Assembly (NCBI GenBank): GCA_964585575.1
Contig: CAZPEM010000013.1
Coordinates: 1-36,447, forward strand
Direction: 5' to 3'
DNA from: UBA4655 sp964585575
GTDB taxonomy: Bacteria; Planctomycetota; Planctomycetia; Pirellulales; UBA1268
Length of the DNA: 36,447 nt
The notes below the pieces were generated by a model. It did not search any database and was not told the DNA's origin. It saw nothing but the letters and a program-made list of their open reading frames with translations. Each line of letters starts with the position of its first letter. Position 1 is the first letter of the stretch. This document shows, piece after piece, positions 7,171 through 15,060 of this stretch. Both the position numbers and the translations under genes were made by a program.

Positions 7171-10092
7171 TCAGCTCACGACGAGCCGGCCGCTCGTGGC
7201 CCCGAGCAGGTCGCCGACGCCGTCGAGGCAGCCGTAGCTCTTTGCGAGCAGCTTCACCGGATGGACCGAGGGCTTCGTCGTGCCCTGCTCCATCTGAAGG
7301 CGACAGGCCGTGCACTCGGTCGCTCCCGCGGCGATCCGCGAATCACGCATCGCGGCGACAAGCGGGAATCCGGCGCGGAGGCTCGTCCGGTAGTGCTCAC
7401 GCGCGAGGCCGAACGTGCCCGCCATGCCGCTGCAGCCGTGGTCGTCTGCCTTCAGCGAGAGCCCGGGCACGAGACCGAGCAGGTGCTCCGACGGGCTGCG
7501 TCCGCTCCGCATCCGCACGTGACAGGGTGTGTGGTAGAGGACGCTCGCAAACACCGGGCCGAAATCGAGTCGCAGCCGCCCCTCGCGATGCATCTCCCAG
7601 AGGAAGGTGGTGGCGTCGCAGGTGGCGTCCGCCACACGCTTCGTCTCCTCGTCGTCCACGAGCAACGGATAGTCGTGCGTGATGCAGGTGACCGCCGACG
7701 GCTCCGTGGCCACGATCCGATAGCCCTGCCGCACCGCCTCGGAGAGGATCCGGACGTTCCGACGGGCCAGTCGCCTCGCCCCGTCGAGATCCCCCTCCGA
7801 AACCATCGGCATGCCGGAGGACACCTGCCTCGGATCGATGAACACGCCGATGCCGTTGTGCTCGAGTACAGCGACGAACGCCTGGCCCAAAAGCGGGTCG
7901 TGCCACCTGGCGTAGGTGTCGAGAAAGTAGAGCACGCGCGGGCCGCCGTGCCGGCTCGTCCGCGTCAGGCCCCGTCGGGCCGCCCAACGGAGGAACTCGT
8001 TGCCGGCAAACCGCGGCAGCTTCCGCCCCTGTGCGATCCCGAGCAGTTTCTCGAGCACCCAGCGGGCCTGGGGGCTCGCGATGGAGCGATTCGCGATCGC
8101 GGGAAACCGACCGCCGATCGCAGAAAGCAGGTCCACCCGCGACCGGGCCCATCTCCTGAAACCGAGCCCGTTGGCCGCGGCATGACGCCCCTTGATCTCC
8201 ATGACGATCGCCGGGATGTCGACGTTCGCGGCGCAGTCGGCGCGGCACTGGTGGCAGTTGAAGCAGAGGTCGGCGATCCGCCGGGCGTCGTCACCTTCGA
8301 GCTGCTTCCGGTCGAGCCTGCCGGAGAGCACGGCGGCAAGCAGCCCGGCCTTCGCCCGCGGTGATGCCTCCTCCGAGGCGGCCGCGCGGTAGACCGGACA
8401 CATCCGCACTCCGGGCGACTGCGTGCGGCAGGAGCCGCAGCCGTTGCAGGCGAACGCCTCGGCGACCACCGTGCGGTCGCCGTGCAGGAGTTGGAGATCG
8501 AGCACCTCGAGCGCCGGCATCCCCCGGGAGATCGCCCCGAGCGGTGTCGGCGGCTCCGACTGGAGTTCGACGACCTTGCCGGGATTCAGGATCCCGGCGG
8601 GATCGAACAGTCGCTTCACCTCGCGGAAAACGCCGCTCAGCGCGGGAAAGCTCCGGGCGAACGAGCCGGTCCGCGCGAGCCCCAGCCCCTGCTCGGCGCC
8701 GAAGCTGCCACCAGAGAGCATGGCCTGCTCGTAGAGGGCGTCGGCGAAGCGGGCGAGACGCTCCCGGTCGGCGGGGTCGGACGGGTCGATGAAGGGCCGC
8801 ACGTGGAGCTCCCCCTGGAGGGCGTGCGCGTAGAGCATCGCCGTCACGCCGCCGAGCTTGATCGCCGCCTGCAACCGCGGCAGAAACTCCGGCAGCTGCG
8901 ACGGGGGGATCGAGACGTCCTCGACGAATGGCACGGCCGGAGGCCCGCTTCGAGACCGATGCATCGTCGCCACGACGTTCCGCGCGAGCGACCAGAACAT
9001 CGCCGCGTCGTCGGCATCCTCGGCGCGGCGAACCTCGTCCGAGAGCCGCTCGGTCGAATGAATCCTCGTGATCGCGGCGTCGAGCCGCTCCTCCGCATCC
9101 ACGCCGGAGAACTCCACGAGAAGGCAGGCGTCGGCGGCCCGCGGGATGATCAGGTCAAAGGCGACGCTCGTGCTCCGGGCCAGCGTGAGATGCCGCTTGT
9201 CGAAAAGATCACAGGCGGCGGGCCCGTACTCGGAGAGGAGCGTCGCCGCGACGGCGGCCTTCTCGAGCGAATCGAAGAGAAAGAGGGCCACCTCGCTCGT
9301 CGTATCGACGGGCTCGGTGCGAACGGTGGCCTCGGTCACGATTCCGAGCGTTCCTTCCGATCCGCAGATCAGCCTGACGAGGTCGGGTGAGGAAGGATCG
9401 CCGAGGTCGTGCAGTCGGTAGCCACCATGGAGCGGCCTCCCCGAGGGCTGCGAAGCCCTCACGACCGCCGCCGAAACTTCGAGTTGCCGCCCAAGCCCCT
9501 GCCTCAATTCGGCGAGCCTCCCGCCGACACCGTCCGCAGACGCCACCGGCGGACCGATCTCGTGGACCGAGCCGTCCGCGAGCACCACCTCGACCGACTG
9601 TACCCAGTCGCGCATCGCCCCATGCCTCGGAAACCGGCTGCCGGAGGAGTCACGCCCGATCATGCCGCCAAGCGTCGAGGCCGCCGGATCAGCCGGATCG
9701 GGGCCGATCGCCCGGCCCGACCGGGCGAGCAGATGCGCGAGCTGCCCGCAGATGACTCCGGCCTGCGCCCGCACACGGTCGGGGCCGACGAGCACCACCC
9801 GGCGCATGAAACGGGAGAAATCGAGCACGATTCCGGGACCGAGCGGCCCGCCGCAGAGGCTGGTGCCCGCACCGCGGGCGTGTACCGGGCATCCATGCTC
9901 GACCGCCCAGCGGACCGTGGCGGCCACGTCGGCCGTCGACCGCGGCCGCACGACGGCCGACGGCGTCAGTTCGAGCAGGCTCGCGTCGGTGGCGTAGATC
10001 GCGCGGGAAGGCAGGTCGCAGAGAACCTCGCCGGCGACGATGCCGCGAAGGTCCTCCGCGAGTCGGCCAAGGTCGAGGTCGGACAGGCTCAT
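7171..10092 (-). CDS. FAD-linked oxidase fused to a GlpC-like Fe-S oxidoreductase (YdiJ type)
   Basis: This 973-residue flavoprotein should oxidise a D-2-hydroxy acid, such as D-lactate or D-2-hydroxyglutarate, and pass electrons through iron-sulfur clusters to the membrane quinone pool. Residues about 30-200 are the FAD_binding_4 domain (RPRSTADVAATV, ARGAGTSLCGG); the FAD-oxidase C-terminal domain runs to about 520. Two cysteine sets follow: CNGCGSC...CPVYR near 548 and CFNCHQCRADC near 607, a dicluster ferredoxin module. Cysteine-rich CCG-type motifs end the protein: HTPCHVRM near 854, DHGCSGMAG near 884 and ECTAC near 927. Layout and length resemble E. coli YdiJ. The ATG at 10092 overlaps the upstream stop as ATGA; the frame stays open to 11295 without coding character. 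The substrate cannot be assigned from sequence. Confidence 0.88.
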   Translation of the reverse strand: MSLSDLDLGRLAEDLRGIVAGEVLCDLPSRAIYATDASLLELTPSAVVRPRSTADVAATVRWAVEHGCPVHARGAGTSLCGGPLGPGIVLDFSRFMRRVVLVGPDRVRAQAGVICGQLAHLLARSGRAIGPDPADPAASTLGGMIGRDSSGSRFPRHGAMRDWVQSVEVVLADGSVHEIGPPVASADGVGGRLAELRQGLGRQLEVSAAVVRASQPSGRPLHGGYRLHDLGDPSSPDLVRLICGSEGTLGIVTEATVRTEPVDTTSEVALFLFDSLEKAAVAATLLSEYGPAACDLFDKRHLTLARSTSVAFDLIIPRAADACLLVEFSGVDAEERLDAAITRIHSTERLSDEVRRAEDADDAAMFWSLARNVVATMHRSRSGPPAVPFVEDVSIPPSQLPEFLPRLQAAIKLGGVTAMLYAHALQGELHVRPFIDPSDPADRERLARFADALYEQAMLSGGSFGAEQGLGLARTGSFARSFPALSGVFREVKRLFDPAGILNPGKVVELQSEPPTPLGAISRGMPALEVLDLQLLHGDRTVVAEAFACNGCGSCRTQSPGVRMCPVYRAAASEEASPRAKAGLLAAVLSGRLDRKQLEGDDARRIADLCFNCHQCRADCAANVDIPAIVMEIKGRHAAANGLGFRRWARSRVDLLSAIGGRFPAIANRSIASPQARWVLEKLLGIAQGRKLPRFAGNEFLRWAARRGLTRTSRHGGPRVLYFLDTYARWHDPLLGQAFVAVLEHNGIGVFIDPRQVSSGMPMVSEGDLDGARRLARRNVRILSEAVRQGYRIVATEPSAVTCITHDYPLLVDDEETKRVADATCDATTFLWEMHREGRLRLDFGPVFASVLYHTPCHVRMRSGRSPSEHLLGLVPGLSLKADDHGCSGMAGTFGLAREHYRTSLRAGFPLVAAMRDSRIAAGATECTACRLQMEQGTTKPSVHPVKLLAKSYGCLDGVGDLLGATSGRLVVS

Positions 10093-10577
10093 CGGTTCGT
10101 GACGGCGGTGCCGGCCGGCGCCGCGTCGCGGAGACGCGCGGTCGCCTGCCGGTGACGCTCGTGTGTTTCGAGATCGAACGGGCCGTGCCGCTCCGTCACG
10201 CCCGGGCCACGGTAGCGGGCGGCGCAGCGGTAGCAGGTGAGGCACTCCGGCATGAAGAGGTAGAGCGCGACGTCGAGCGCGGCGGTGGTGAAGAGGATCG
10301 CGAACGTCCAGACCAGCTCCCGCATGCCCCAGGCAACGCAGCTGGCGGCGAAGCCCGCCACGACGATCGCGATCCCGAGCCGCTGCGGAAAATCCTTCCG
10401 CACGAACAGGTCGCGGCTCGGGCAGACGGCACAGCGGCAGATTCGGCCGGCTTCCAGGAAGCCCGCCGGAATCGCAACCGATCCGCCGCATGCGGCGCAC
10501 CCGAGCGATGACCGCGACTCGATCGCTTCGGCCGCGTTCGTGGCTCCGCAACGGGGGCAGGCGTAGGTGATCTTCAT
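10089..10577 (-). CDS. Zinc-ribbon membrane protein, unknown function
   Basis: The 162-residue product begins with a C7-x2-C10...C27-x2-C30 ribbon (YACPRCGAT, LGCAACGG) like those common in planctomycete proteins. A second cysteine group lies at C47, C49 and C52. Two hydrophobic segments at about 66-84 and 88-109 look like membrane helices, and a further C112-x2-C115-x2-C118 set (ECLTCYRC) follows. It is translationally coupled to the FAD/Fe-S oxidase downstream (ATGA) and sits 15 bases after an eight-helix-type membrane protein, so the three may act together, for example as a membrane anchor or electron-transfer partner. That is inference only; I do not recognise the family. Confidence 0.75.
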   Translation of the reverse strand: MKITYACPRCGATNAAEAIESRSSLGCAACGGSVAIPAGFLEAGRICRCAVCPSRDLFVRKDFPQRLGIAIVVAGFAASCVAWGMRELVWTFAILFTTAALDVALYLFMPECLTCYRCAARYRGPGVTERHGPFDLETHERHRQATARLRDAAPAGTAVTNR

Positions 10578-10592
10578 CGCGATCGGCGCCGG

Positions 10593-11330
10593 TCAGACTG
10601 GCCAGTGCGTCCGTGTTTGGAGGAGTTGGGCGGCGAGCTCGCCCGTGATGGCGGCGAGGCAAGCCACATACAGGATACCCGTAGCGCTCTGCGTGTTGGG
10701 AATTTCGAGCGTTTTCTGGCTCATCAGGAGCAGGATCGGCAGCCCCACGAGCCCGGCGAGCCACCGCAGGGCGATCATGGCGATGCTCGCGGGATCCGCG
10801 GCGACCGGCAAGAGCCGCGGCGAACCTGCCGCGGCGATGAGGATCTGCGCAGCCACCGCTGCGACGGCGATCCAGGTGACACGGCGGAGCACATCCACCC
10901 GCATGCCCGGCGCGTTGAGATACCAGTGGCCCAGGAGCATCGCGTGGACCGTCAGCCCCGTCACGAGTCCGGAAACGATCGCCCCGACCGCCCGTACCGC
11001 CCCGGGTTCGCCGCTCCGCGCGGCGAGCCACGCCGTCATGCCGGCGGTGATGCCACCGCAGACGAAGACGAACGCGATGCCCGCCCGACGTTTCTCGCCG
11101 AGCCAGGCGACGCTCCCCATCCACGCCACGACCGCCGCGGCCGCCGCGACGATCCAGGCACCAGCGGCATCGGACGATCCCGCCACGAGCGCCGCGAACG
11201 TGCACAGTCCCATCACGACGAGCAGGTTCACGCGAAAGAATCCCGCCGGCACGAGCGTGGCCGGCGTGACCACGAGCCCGAAGGCGAGCCCCCACGCGAA
11301 CCGGCAGAGAAAGTCGAGCAGGAGATTCAT
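10593..11330 (-). CDS. Polytopic membrane protein, unknown function
   Basis: The 245-residue product is almost entirely hydrophobic, with roughly eight predicted membrane segments separated by short loops, for example WGLAFGLVVTPATLVPAGFF and WIVAAAAAVVAWMGSVAWL. I see no transporter signature, heme-ligand pair or signal peptide that would name it. Its ATG at 11330 is preceded by the 270-base gap that holds the folded element at 11390-11522. It is followed after 15 bases by the ribbon membrane protein and then the YdiJ-like oxidase, so a membrane role in that redox unit is possible. Confidence 0.7.
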   Translation of the reverse strand: MNLLLDFLCRFAWGLAFGLVVTPATLVPAGFFRVNLLVVMGLCTFAALVAGSSDAAGAWIVAAAAAVVAWMGSVAWLGEKRRAGIAFVFVCGGITAGMTAWLAARSGEPGAVRAVGAIVSGLVTGLTVHAMLLGHWYLNAPGMRVDVLRRVTWIAVAAVAAQILIAAAGSPRLLPVAADPASIAMIALRWLAGLVGLPILLLMSQKTLEIPNTQSATGILYVACLAAITGELAAQLLQTRTHWPV

Positions 11331-11389
11331 GCAGAAGCCATCAACGAGATGATCGAATGCCTCATCACATCACCAAGAGAGGACCGTGA

Positions 11390-11522
11390 GGGGCTGTCCG
11401 TATGCCCGAGGCGGCGTATGCAGACAAGCGAAGCAAGGATTGCGGAGCGAAGTCTGCATCCGAGCGAGCGGAAGGCAGGATGCCTGAAGCGAGCGTCCGG
11501 CGAGTGGCATACGGGCAGCCCC
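11390..11522. ncRNA. 133-base folded element: candidate structured RNA or palindromic repeat
   Basis: A 17-base arm at 11390-11406 pairs with 11506-11522 with one mismatch (GGGGCTGTCCGTATGCC against GGGGCTGCCCGTATGCC). Inside it are two perfect hairpins: ATGCAGAC at 11418-11425 with GTCTGCAT at 11452-11459, and AGGCA at 11473-11477 with TGCCT at 11481-11485. The whole folds as a three-way junction on either strand. It lies in the 270-base gap between folE and the polytopic membrane protein, both leftward. It may be a leader RNA, a processing site or a REP/MITE-like mobile palindrome. The sequence shows the structure; the function is unknown. Confidence 0.5.
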
Positions 11523-11600
11523 GAACCCAGCAAGCTTGACCGACCGAAAAACACGTCGCGAAAGAACGGACCGCGAGAGCCACTCTCGAACTGCCGCCCA

Positions 11601-12206
11601 TCAGCACTCACCGCGACGGTTGCCGTAGATGAGCGTCATGACCTCGGAGCGGCTCGAGAGGTTCGACCGGAAGAGGCCCTTCATCGCGGAGGTGACCGCG
11701 ACGCTGCCCGGCTTGCGGACGCCGCGGATCGTCATGCAGGTGTGCGTCGCCTCCACGACGACGGCCACGCCCTTGGCGCCGAGCTCGTCGACGAGCAGGT
11801 CGGCGATGGTCTCCGTCAGCCGCTCCTGGACCTGCGGCCGGTGCGAGACGACCTCGACGAGACGCGCGAGCTTCGAGAGGCCGAGAACGCGGCCATCGGG
11901 CAGGTAGGCGATGTGGGCCCGGCCCATGAACGGGAGAAGGTGGTGCTCGCAGACGCTGTTGAACGCGATGTCCCTGACGAGAACGATCTCGTCATATTTC
12001 TCCATGAACGCCTTGCGGAGGTGCTGGCGAGGGTCCTGCTTCAGTCCGGAGAACATCTCCGCGTACATCCGCGCGACGCGGGCGGGAGTTTCCCGTAGCC
12101 CCTCCCGATCCGGATCCTCGCCGACCGCCAGGAGAATTTCGCGGACGGCCCGCTCGATCCGGGCATGGTCGATGGCGTGGGAGGCGGTCGGGTCGGCGTG
12201 GGGCAT
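11601..12206 (-). CDS. folE: GTP cyclohydrolase I
   Basis: FolE hydrolyses GTP to 7,8-dihydroneopterin triphosphate, the entry step to folate and other pteridines. The 201-residue protein has GLRETPARVARMYAEMF, the zinc ligands Cys86 and His89 in SVCEHHLLPF, and the third zinc ligand Cys157 in ATHTCMTIRG, with catalytic histidines in the same blocks. Length is typical. It follows the LON-domain gene by 50 bases on the same strand and is followed by the folded element. It ends close to GLFRSNLSSRSEVMTLI, the usual C-terminal signature region. Confidence 0.96.
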   Translation of the reverse strand: MPHADPTASHAIDHARIERAVREILLAVGEDPDREGLRETPARVARMYAEMFSGLKQDPRQHLRKAFMEKYDEIVLVRDIAFNSVCEHHLLPFMGRAHIAYLPDGRVLGLSKLARLVEVVSHRPQVQERLTETIADLLVDELGAKGVAVVVEATHTCMTIRGVRKPGSVAVTSAMKGLFRSNLSSRSEVMTLIYGNRRGEC

Positions 12207-12256
12207 CGTTCGTCCGTCGATGGCGGTTGAAGGGGCGGGCGGGATTCGCGGGTCGG

Positions 12257-12949
12257 TCAGTTGAGGCTGAATTCAGGGGGGAACGTGCGGCCACGAAATG
12301 GCATGGCCTTGCCGGCGATGGCGTCGAGGAGCATGGAGGCACGCTTCAGGACGTTGGACTCCGTGAGCAACCGCACCTTCCACTCGAGATCGAGATCGAT
12401 CGTGTAGGCCACGATGTCGGAGAGCATGCCGAGCGTGATCTGGTTGCCGAGCAGCTGGTCCAACTGCTCGAACGCGTCGGGGATCTTCGGAAGCACGCTC
12501 TTGAACGCCGCGAGGAGTCGCTGCTGGACCTGGATCACGTCGCCCTGGGGAACCTCCGAAGGCTCCTCGTCGTCGACGATCTCCGACTCGACGAGACGGA
12601 AGAGCTTTTTCGGCGGGAGCTCGCGGACGAGCCGGATCCGCCGCACCCCGAGGAGGAGCACGTTGTAGGTTCCCTTGTCGGTCCGCTGGTGCGTCGCGAC
12701 ACGGCAGAGGCAGGCGGTGGAACGCAGCGGCGGGCGACCCTCGTAATGCGCCTCCCATCCAGGGGCGAGCACGCCCAAGGCGATGAGACGATCGTCCTCA
12801 ACCGCCTCTTCGAGCATGGCCCTGTACCGCGGCTCGAAGATATGCAGCGGCTGCATGACGTGCGGGAACATCACGAGATTCGGCAGGGGAAACACCCTCG
12901 CGATGCCGGAGAAATGGTCGGGCGAAAAGGCCAGTGGCTCGTCGGACAT
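12257..12949 (-). CDS. LON substrate-binding domain protein
   Basis: The 230-residue product matches the N-terminal LON (substrate-recognition) domain alone: FPLPNLVMFPHVMQPLHIFE at about residues 20-39, then PRYRAMLEEAVEDDRLI and a long helical second half. The AAA+ ATPase and the Ser-Lys protease domain of Lon are absent, so it is not a protease. Such stand-alone proteins are widespread and of unclear function. It starts 25 bases after the DUF309 gene and is followed by folE, in one leftward run. Confidence 0.88.
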   Translation of the reverse strand: MSDEPLAFSPDHFSGIARVFPLPNLVMFPHVMQPLHIFEPRYRAMLEEAVEDDRLIALGVLAPGWEAHYEGRPPLRSTACLCRVATHQRTDKGTYNVLLLGVRRIRLVRELPPKKLFRLVESEIVDDEEPSEVPQGDVIQVQQRLLAAFKSVLPKIPDAFEQLDQLLGNQITLGMLSDIVAYTIDLDLEWKVRLLTESNVLKRASMLLDAIAGKAMPFRGRTFPPEFSLN

Positions 12950-12974
12950 GATGTCGGCGGTGGCTCCTGCCCGT

Positions 12975-13364
12975 TCACGCCGGGGGTTCGAGGTGGATTT
13001 CCGGAAGAAGTTCCGGGTCGAGTTCGATGGACGGGTATTCGTCGGTGCTGGCGGCCACCTCCGCGAGACACCGGTCGAATTCTGCCAGAAACTTCACGAG
13101 ATCGAGCCCGAGGTGCTTCGGCTGATAGGGTTCCAGGTAGCCATGGACGCTCTTGTGGAGTTTGCGCGCCCCGCGGATGTTGCCGTTTCCGAAATGATAG
13201 AGGGCCACGGCCGCCTGGATGAGCCCCTGGTAAAACTTTCGCGAGTCGCCGCGGTATTCGGTCCAGAGTTCCTCCCAGATCTCGTGGCTCTCGTAATAAT
13301 CGCATTCGTTGAATTTCTCGATCCCCCGGAGGTAGAGGGGATCGTAGCCGGACGACTCTTGCAT
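12975..13364 (-). CDS. DUF309-family protein
   Basis: The 129-residue helical protein carries the DUF309 pattern: FNECDYYESHEIWEELW near residues 18-34 followed by FYQGLIQAAVALYHFGNGN and RGARKL. The conserved His/Glu pair (SHEIWE) suggests a metal or ligand site, but no biochemical role is established. The ATG at 13364 was chosen because the family domain begins just after it; the longer frame to 13457 overlaps the divergent nth gene. It is the first gene of the leftward DUF309-LON-folE run and is only 15 bases from the divergent nth start, so the two share a promoter region. Confidence 0.85.
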   Translation of the reverse strand: MQESSGYDPLYLRGIEKFNECDYYESHEIWEELWTEYRGDSRKFYQGLIQAAVALYHFGNGNIRGARKLHKSVHGYLEPYQPKHLGLDLVKFLAEFDRCLAEVAASTDEYPSIELDPELLPEIHLEPPA

Positions 13365-13379
13365 GCGTGCTCCCGTTTC

Positions 13380-14102
13380 ATGAAGCGTACCACCGACCGA
13401 CCCCGCGACACCACGAAGCCCGCGAAAACGACCGATGAAAAGCGGATTTTGGCCCACGGTCGCCGTCGGGCCATCCGGATCGCCGAAAAGCTCGCCGCAG
13501 CCTATCCCGACGCCGCCTGCTCGCTCGTGTTCTCGAATTCATTCCAACTCGTGATCGCCACGATCCTCTCGGCCCAGTGCACCGACAAACGGGTGAACCA
13601 GGTCACGGGCCCTCTGTTTCGACGCTGGCCCGACGCCGAATCGCTCGCGGCCGCCGCGCCCCGCGAGATCGAGCGAATGATCCGTAGCACTGGATTTTAT
13701 CGGGCCAAGGCGAGGAACATCCGGGGCTGCGCCGAGGCGATCCTCGCACGGCACGGCGGGGAGGTTCCGGATCGGCTCGAGGATCTCGTGAAGCTCCCCG
13801 GCGTCGGCCGCAAGACCGCCAACGTCGTCCTCGGGACGGCCATGGGGCGGGCCGACGGCATCGTCGTGGACACCCACGTGGGACGGATCTCGAGGCGACT
13901 GGGGCTCACCTCGACCCGCGAAGCGGTGAAGGCGGAGAGGGAACTCGTGGCGGTGGTTCCGAAGCGGCACTGGATCGCCTGGAGCCACTGGCTCATCGAG
14001 CACGGCCGGGCCGTCTGCCGAGCCCGACGGCCGGACTGCGGGCGGTGCGTCCTCGGGCGGCTCTGCCGGAAGGTCGGCGTCGAGCGACCGGCGACCGAAT
14101 GA
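13380..14102 (+). CDS. nth: Endonuclease III
   Basis: Nth is a DNA glycosylase/AP lyase that removes oxidised pyrimidines in base excision repair. The 240-residue product has the helix-hairpin-helix LPGVGRKTANVV with the catalytic lysine at 145, the catalytic aspartate at 164 in VVDTHVGR, and the [4Fe-4S] ligands C213-x6-C220-x2-C223-x5-C229. An N-terminal basic tail of about 30 residues precedes the domain. The ATG at 13380 is the nearest start that leaves room for the divergent DUF309 gene; the true start could be slightly downstream. Length is slightly above the E. coli protein (211). Confidence 0.94.
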   Translation: MKRTTDRPRDTTKPAKTTDEKRILAHGRRRAIRIAEKLAAAYPDAACSLVFSNSFQLVIATILSAQCTDKRVNQVTGPLFRRWPDAESLAAAAPREIERMIRSTGFYRAKARNIRGCAEAILARHGGEVPDRLEDLVKLPGVGRKTANVVLGTAMGRADGIVVDTHVGRISRRLGLTSTREAVKAERELVAVVPKRHWIAWSHWLIEHGRAVCRARRPDCGRCVLGRLCRKVGVERPATE

Positions 14103-14202
14103 CCGACGAAAACGGGGGCACGTGTCAGGATCGAGATCAAAAGCGTAAACTCTCCACCGGTAGACTTGGGAACGGTTCGAACACGTCTGGCAGGAGCCTC
14201 GC

Positions 14203-14769
14203 ATGATCCTCTCCGGCACCGAGATCAAGCGGCATCTGGGAAAAGACATCTTCATCTCGCCCTTTGACGAGAAGAATCTCAATCCCAACAGCTACAACCT
14301 ATCCCTGCACGACGAACTGCTCGTGTACGAGGAAGTCGTCCTCGACATGCGAAAGAGCAATCGCGTCGAGCGGGTGAAGATTCCGGAGGACGGGCTCGTC
14401 CTCGCACCCAACCAGCTCTACCTCGGCCGCACGGTCGAGCGGACGGAAACGCACAACTTCGTGCCGATGATCGAGGGACGCTCGTCAGTGGGGCGGCTGG
14501 GCCTGTTCGTGCACGTGACGGCCGGCTTCGGCGACGTCGGCTTCTGCGGCTACTGGACCCTTGAGATGTTCGCGGTGCAGCCGGTGAAGATCTACCCCGG
14601 CGTCTCGATCTGCCAGATCTTCTTCCACCAGATCGTGGGCGACATCGTCGAGTATTCGAGCGACAAGTACCAGCACAACCGGGACATCCAGCCGAGCCTT
14701 CTCTTTCGGGAGCTCAACGGGGAGGAGGAGCAGGCCCAGCTCGAACTCGCGTTCGGTGCGGAACGCTGA
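14203..14769 (+). CDS. dcd: dCTP deaminase, possibly dUMP-forming
   Basis: The enzyme deaminates dCTP to dUTP, feeding dTMP synthesis. The 188-residue trimer-type protein has IEGRSSVGRLGLFVHVTAG (Arg93, Ser94, Ser95) and the catalytic glutamate Glu121 in GYWTLEM. The loop TAGFGDVGF resembles TAGFIDPGF of the bifunctional dCTP deaminase/dUTPase of mycobacteria rather than the TAHRIDPGW of E. coli, so direct production of dUMP is possible; this is inference. A CAGGAG site precedes the ATG by 6-7 bases. It lies 100 bases after nth on the same strand. Confidence 0.9.
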   Translation: MILSGTEIKRHLGKDIFISPFDEKNLNPNSYNLSLHDELLVYEEVVLDMRKSNRVERVKIPEDGLVLAPNQLYLGRTVERTETHNFVPMIEGRSSVGRLGLFVHVTAGFGDVGFCGYWTLEMFAVQPVKIYPGVSICQIFFHQIVGDIVEYSSDKYQHNRDIQPSLLFRELNGEEEQAQLELAFGAER

Positions 14770-14790
14770 GTCGAAGGAGCCGCACGAGCC

Positions 14791-14979
14791 ATGCAGAAGA
14801 TTCTTGCCTGGATCTGCCTCGCGTGCGCCCTGATCTTCGCCGCCGTATCGCTCACGGCGGTCTTCGCGGGCGAATCGACCGGGCTCGGGATCGCGTCGCC
14901 GCTCTACGCCGCGATCGCCGTGGCGGCGGCCGGCATGCTGACGGCCGTGGTGCTTATCCTGCTCGGCCGCATCGGTTGA
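14791..14979 (+). CDS. Small two-helix membrane protein
   Basis: The 62-residue product has two hydrophobic segments, roughly residues 4-26 and 36-59, joined by GESTGLGIASP. A GGAG lies about 10 bases before the ATG, and it starts 21 bases after the dcd stop, so it is likely expressed with dcd. No family is recognised. Such short membrane proteins are easily missed; the reading frame could also be chance, but the coding composition and binding site support it. Confidence 0.55.
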   Translation: MQKILAWICLACALIFAAVSLTAVFAGESTGLGIASPLYAAIAVAAAGMLTAVVLILLGRIG

Positions 14980-15060
14980 GGCGGTTGACGCGGGAACGAT
15001 TGTCCGGACGATTAGCCGGCGGATGGTTGTCTCTCTGGATGGAACTGAAAGGTTGGAATC

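Noticed and set aside
10093..11295. A 400-codon N-terminal extension of the YdiJ-like oxidase
   Set aside because: It overlaps the two membrane-protein genes, is Arg/Gly-rich in composition, and the ATG at 10092 makes an ATGA junction right before the FAD domain.
12257..12949. Lon protease
   Set aside because: Only the substrate-binding domain is present; no Walker motifs and no Ser-Lys catalytic dyad.
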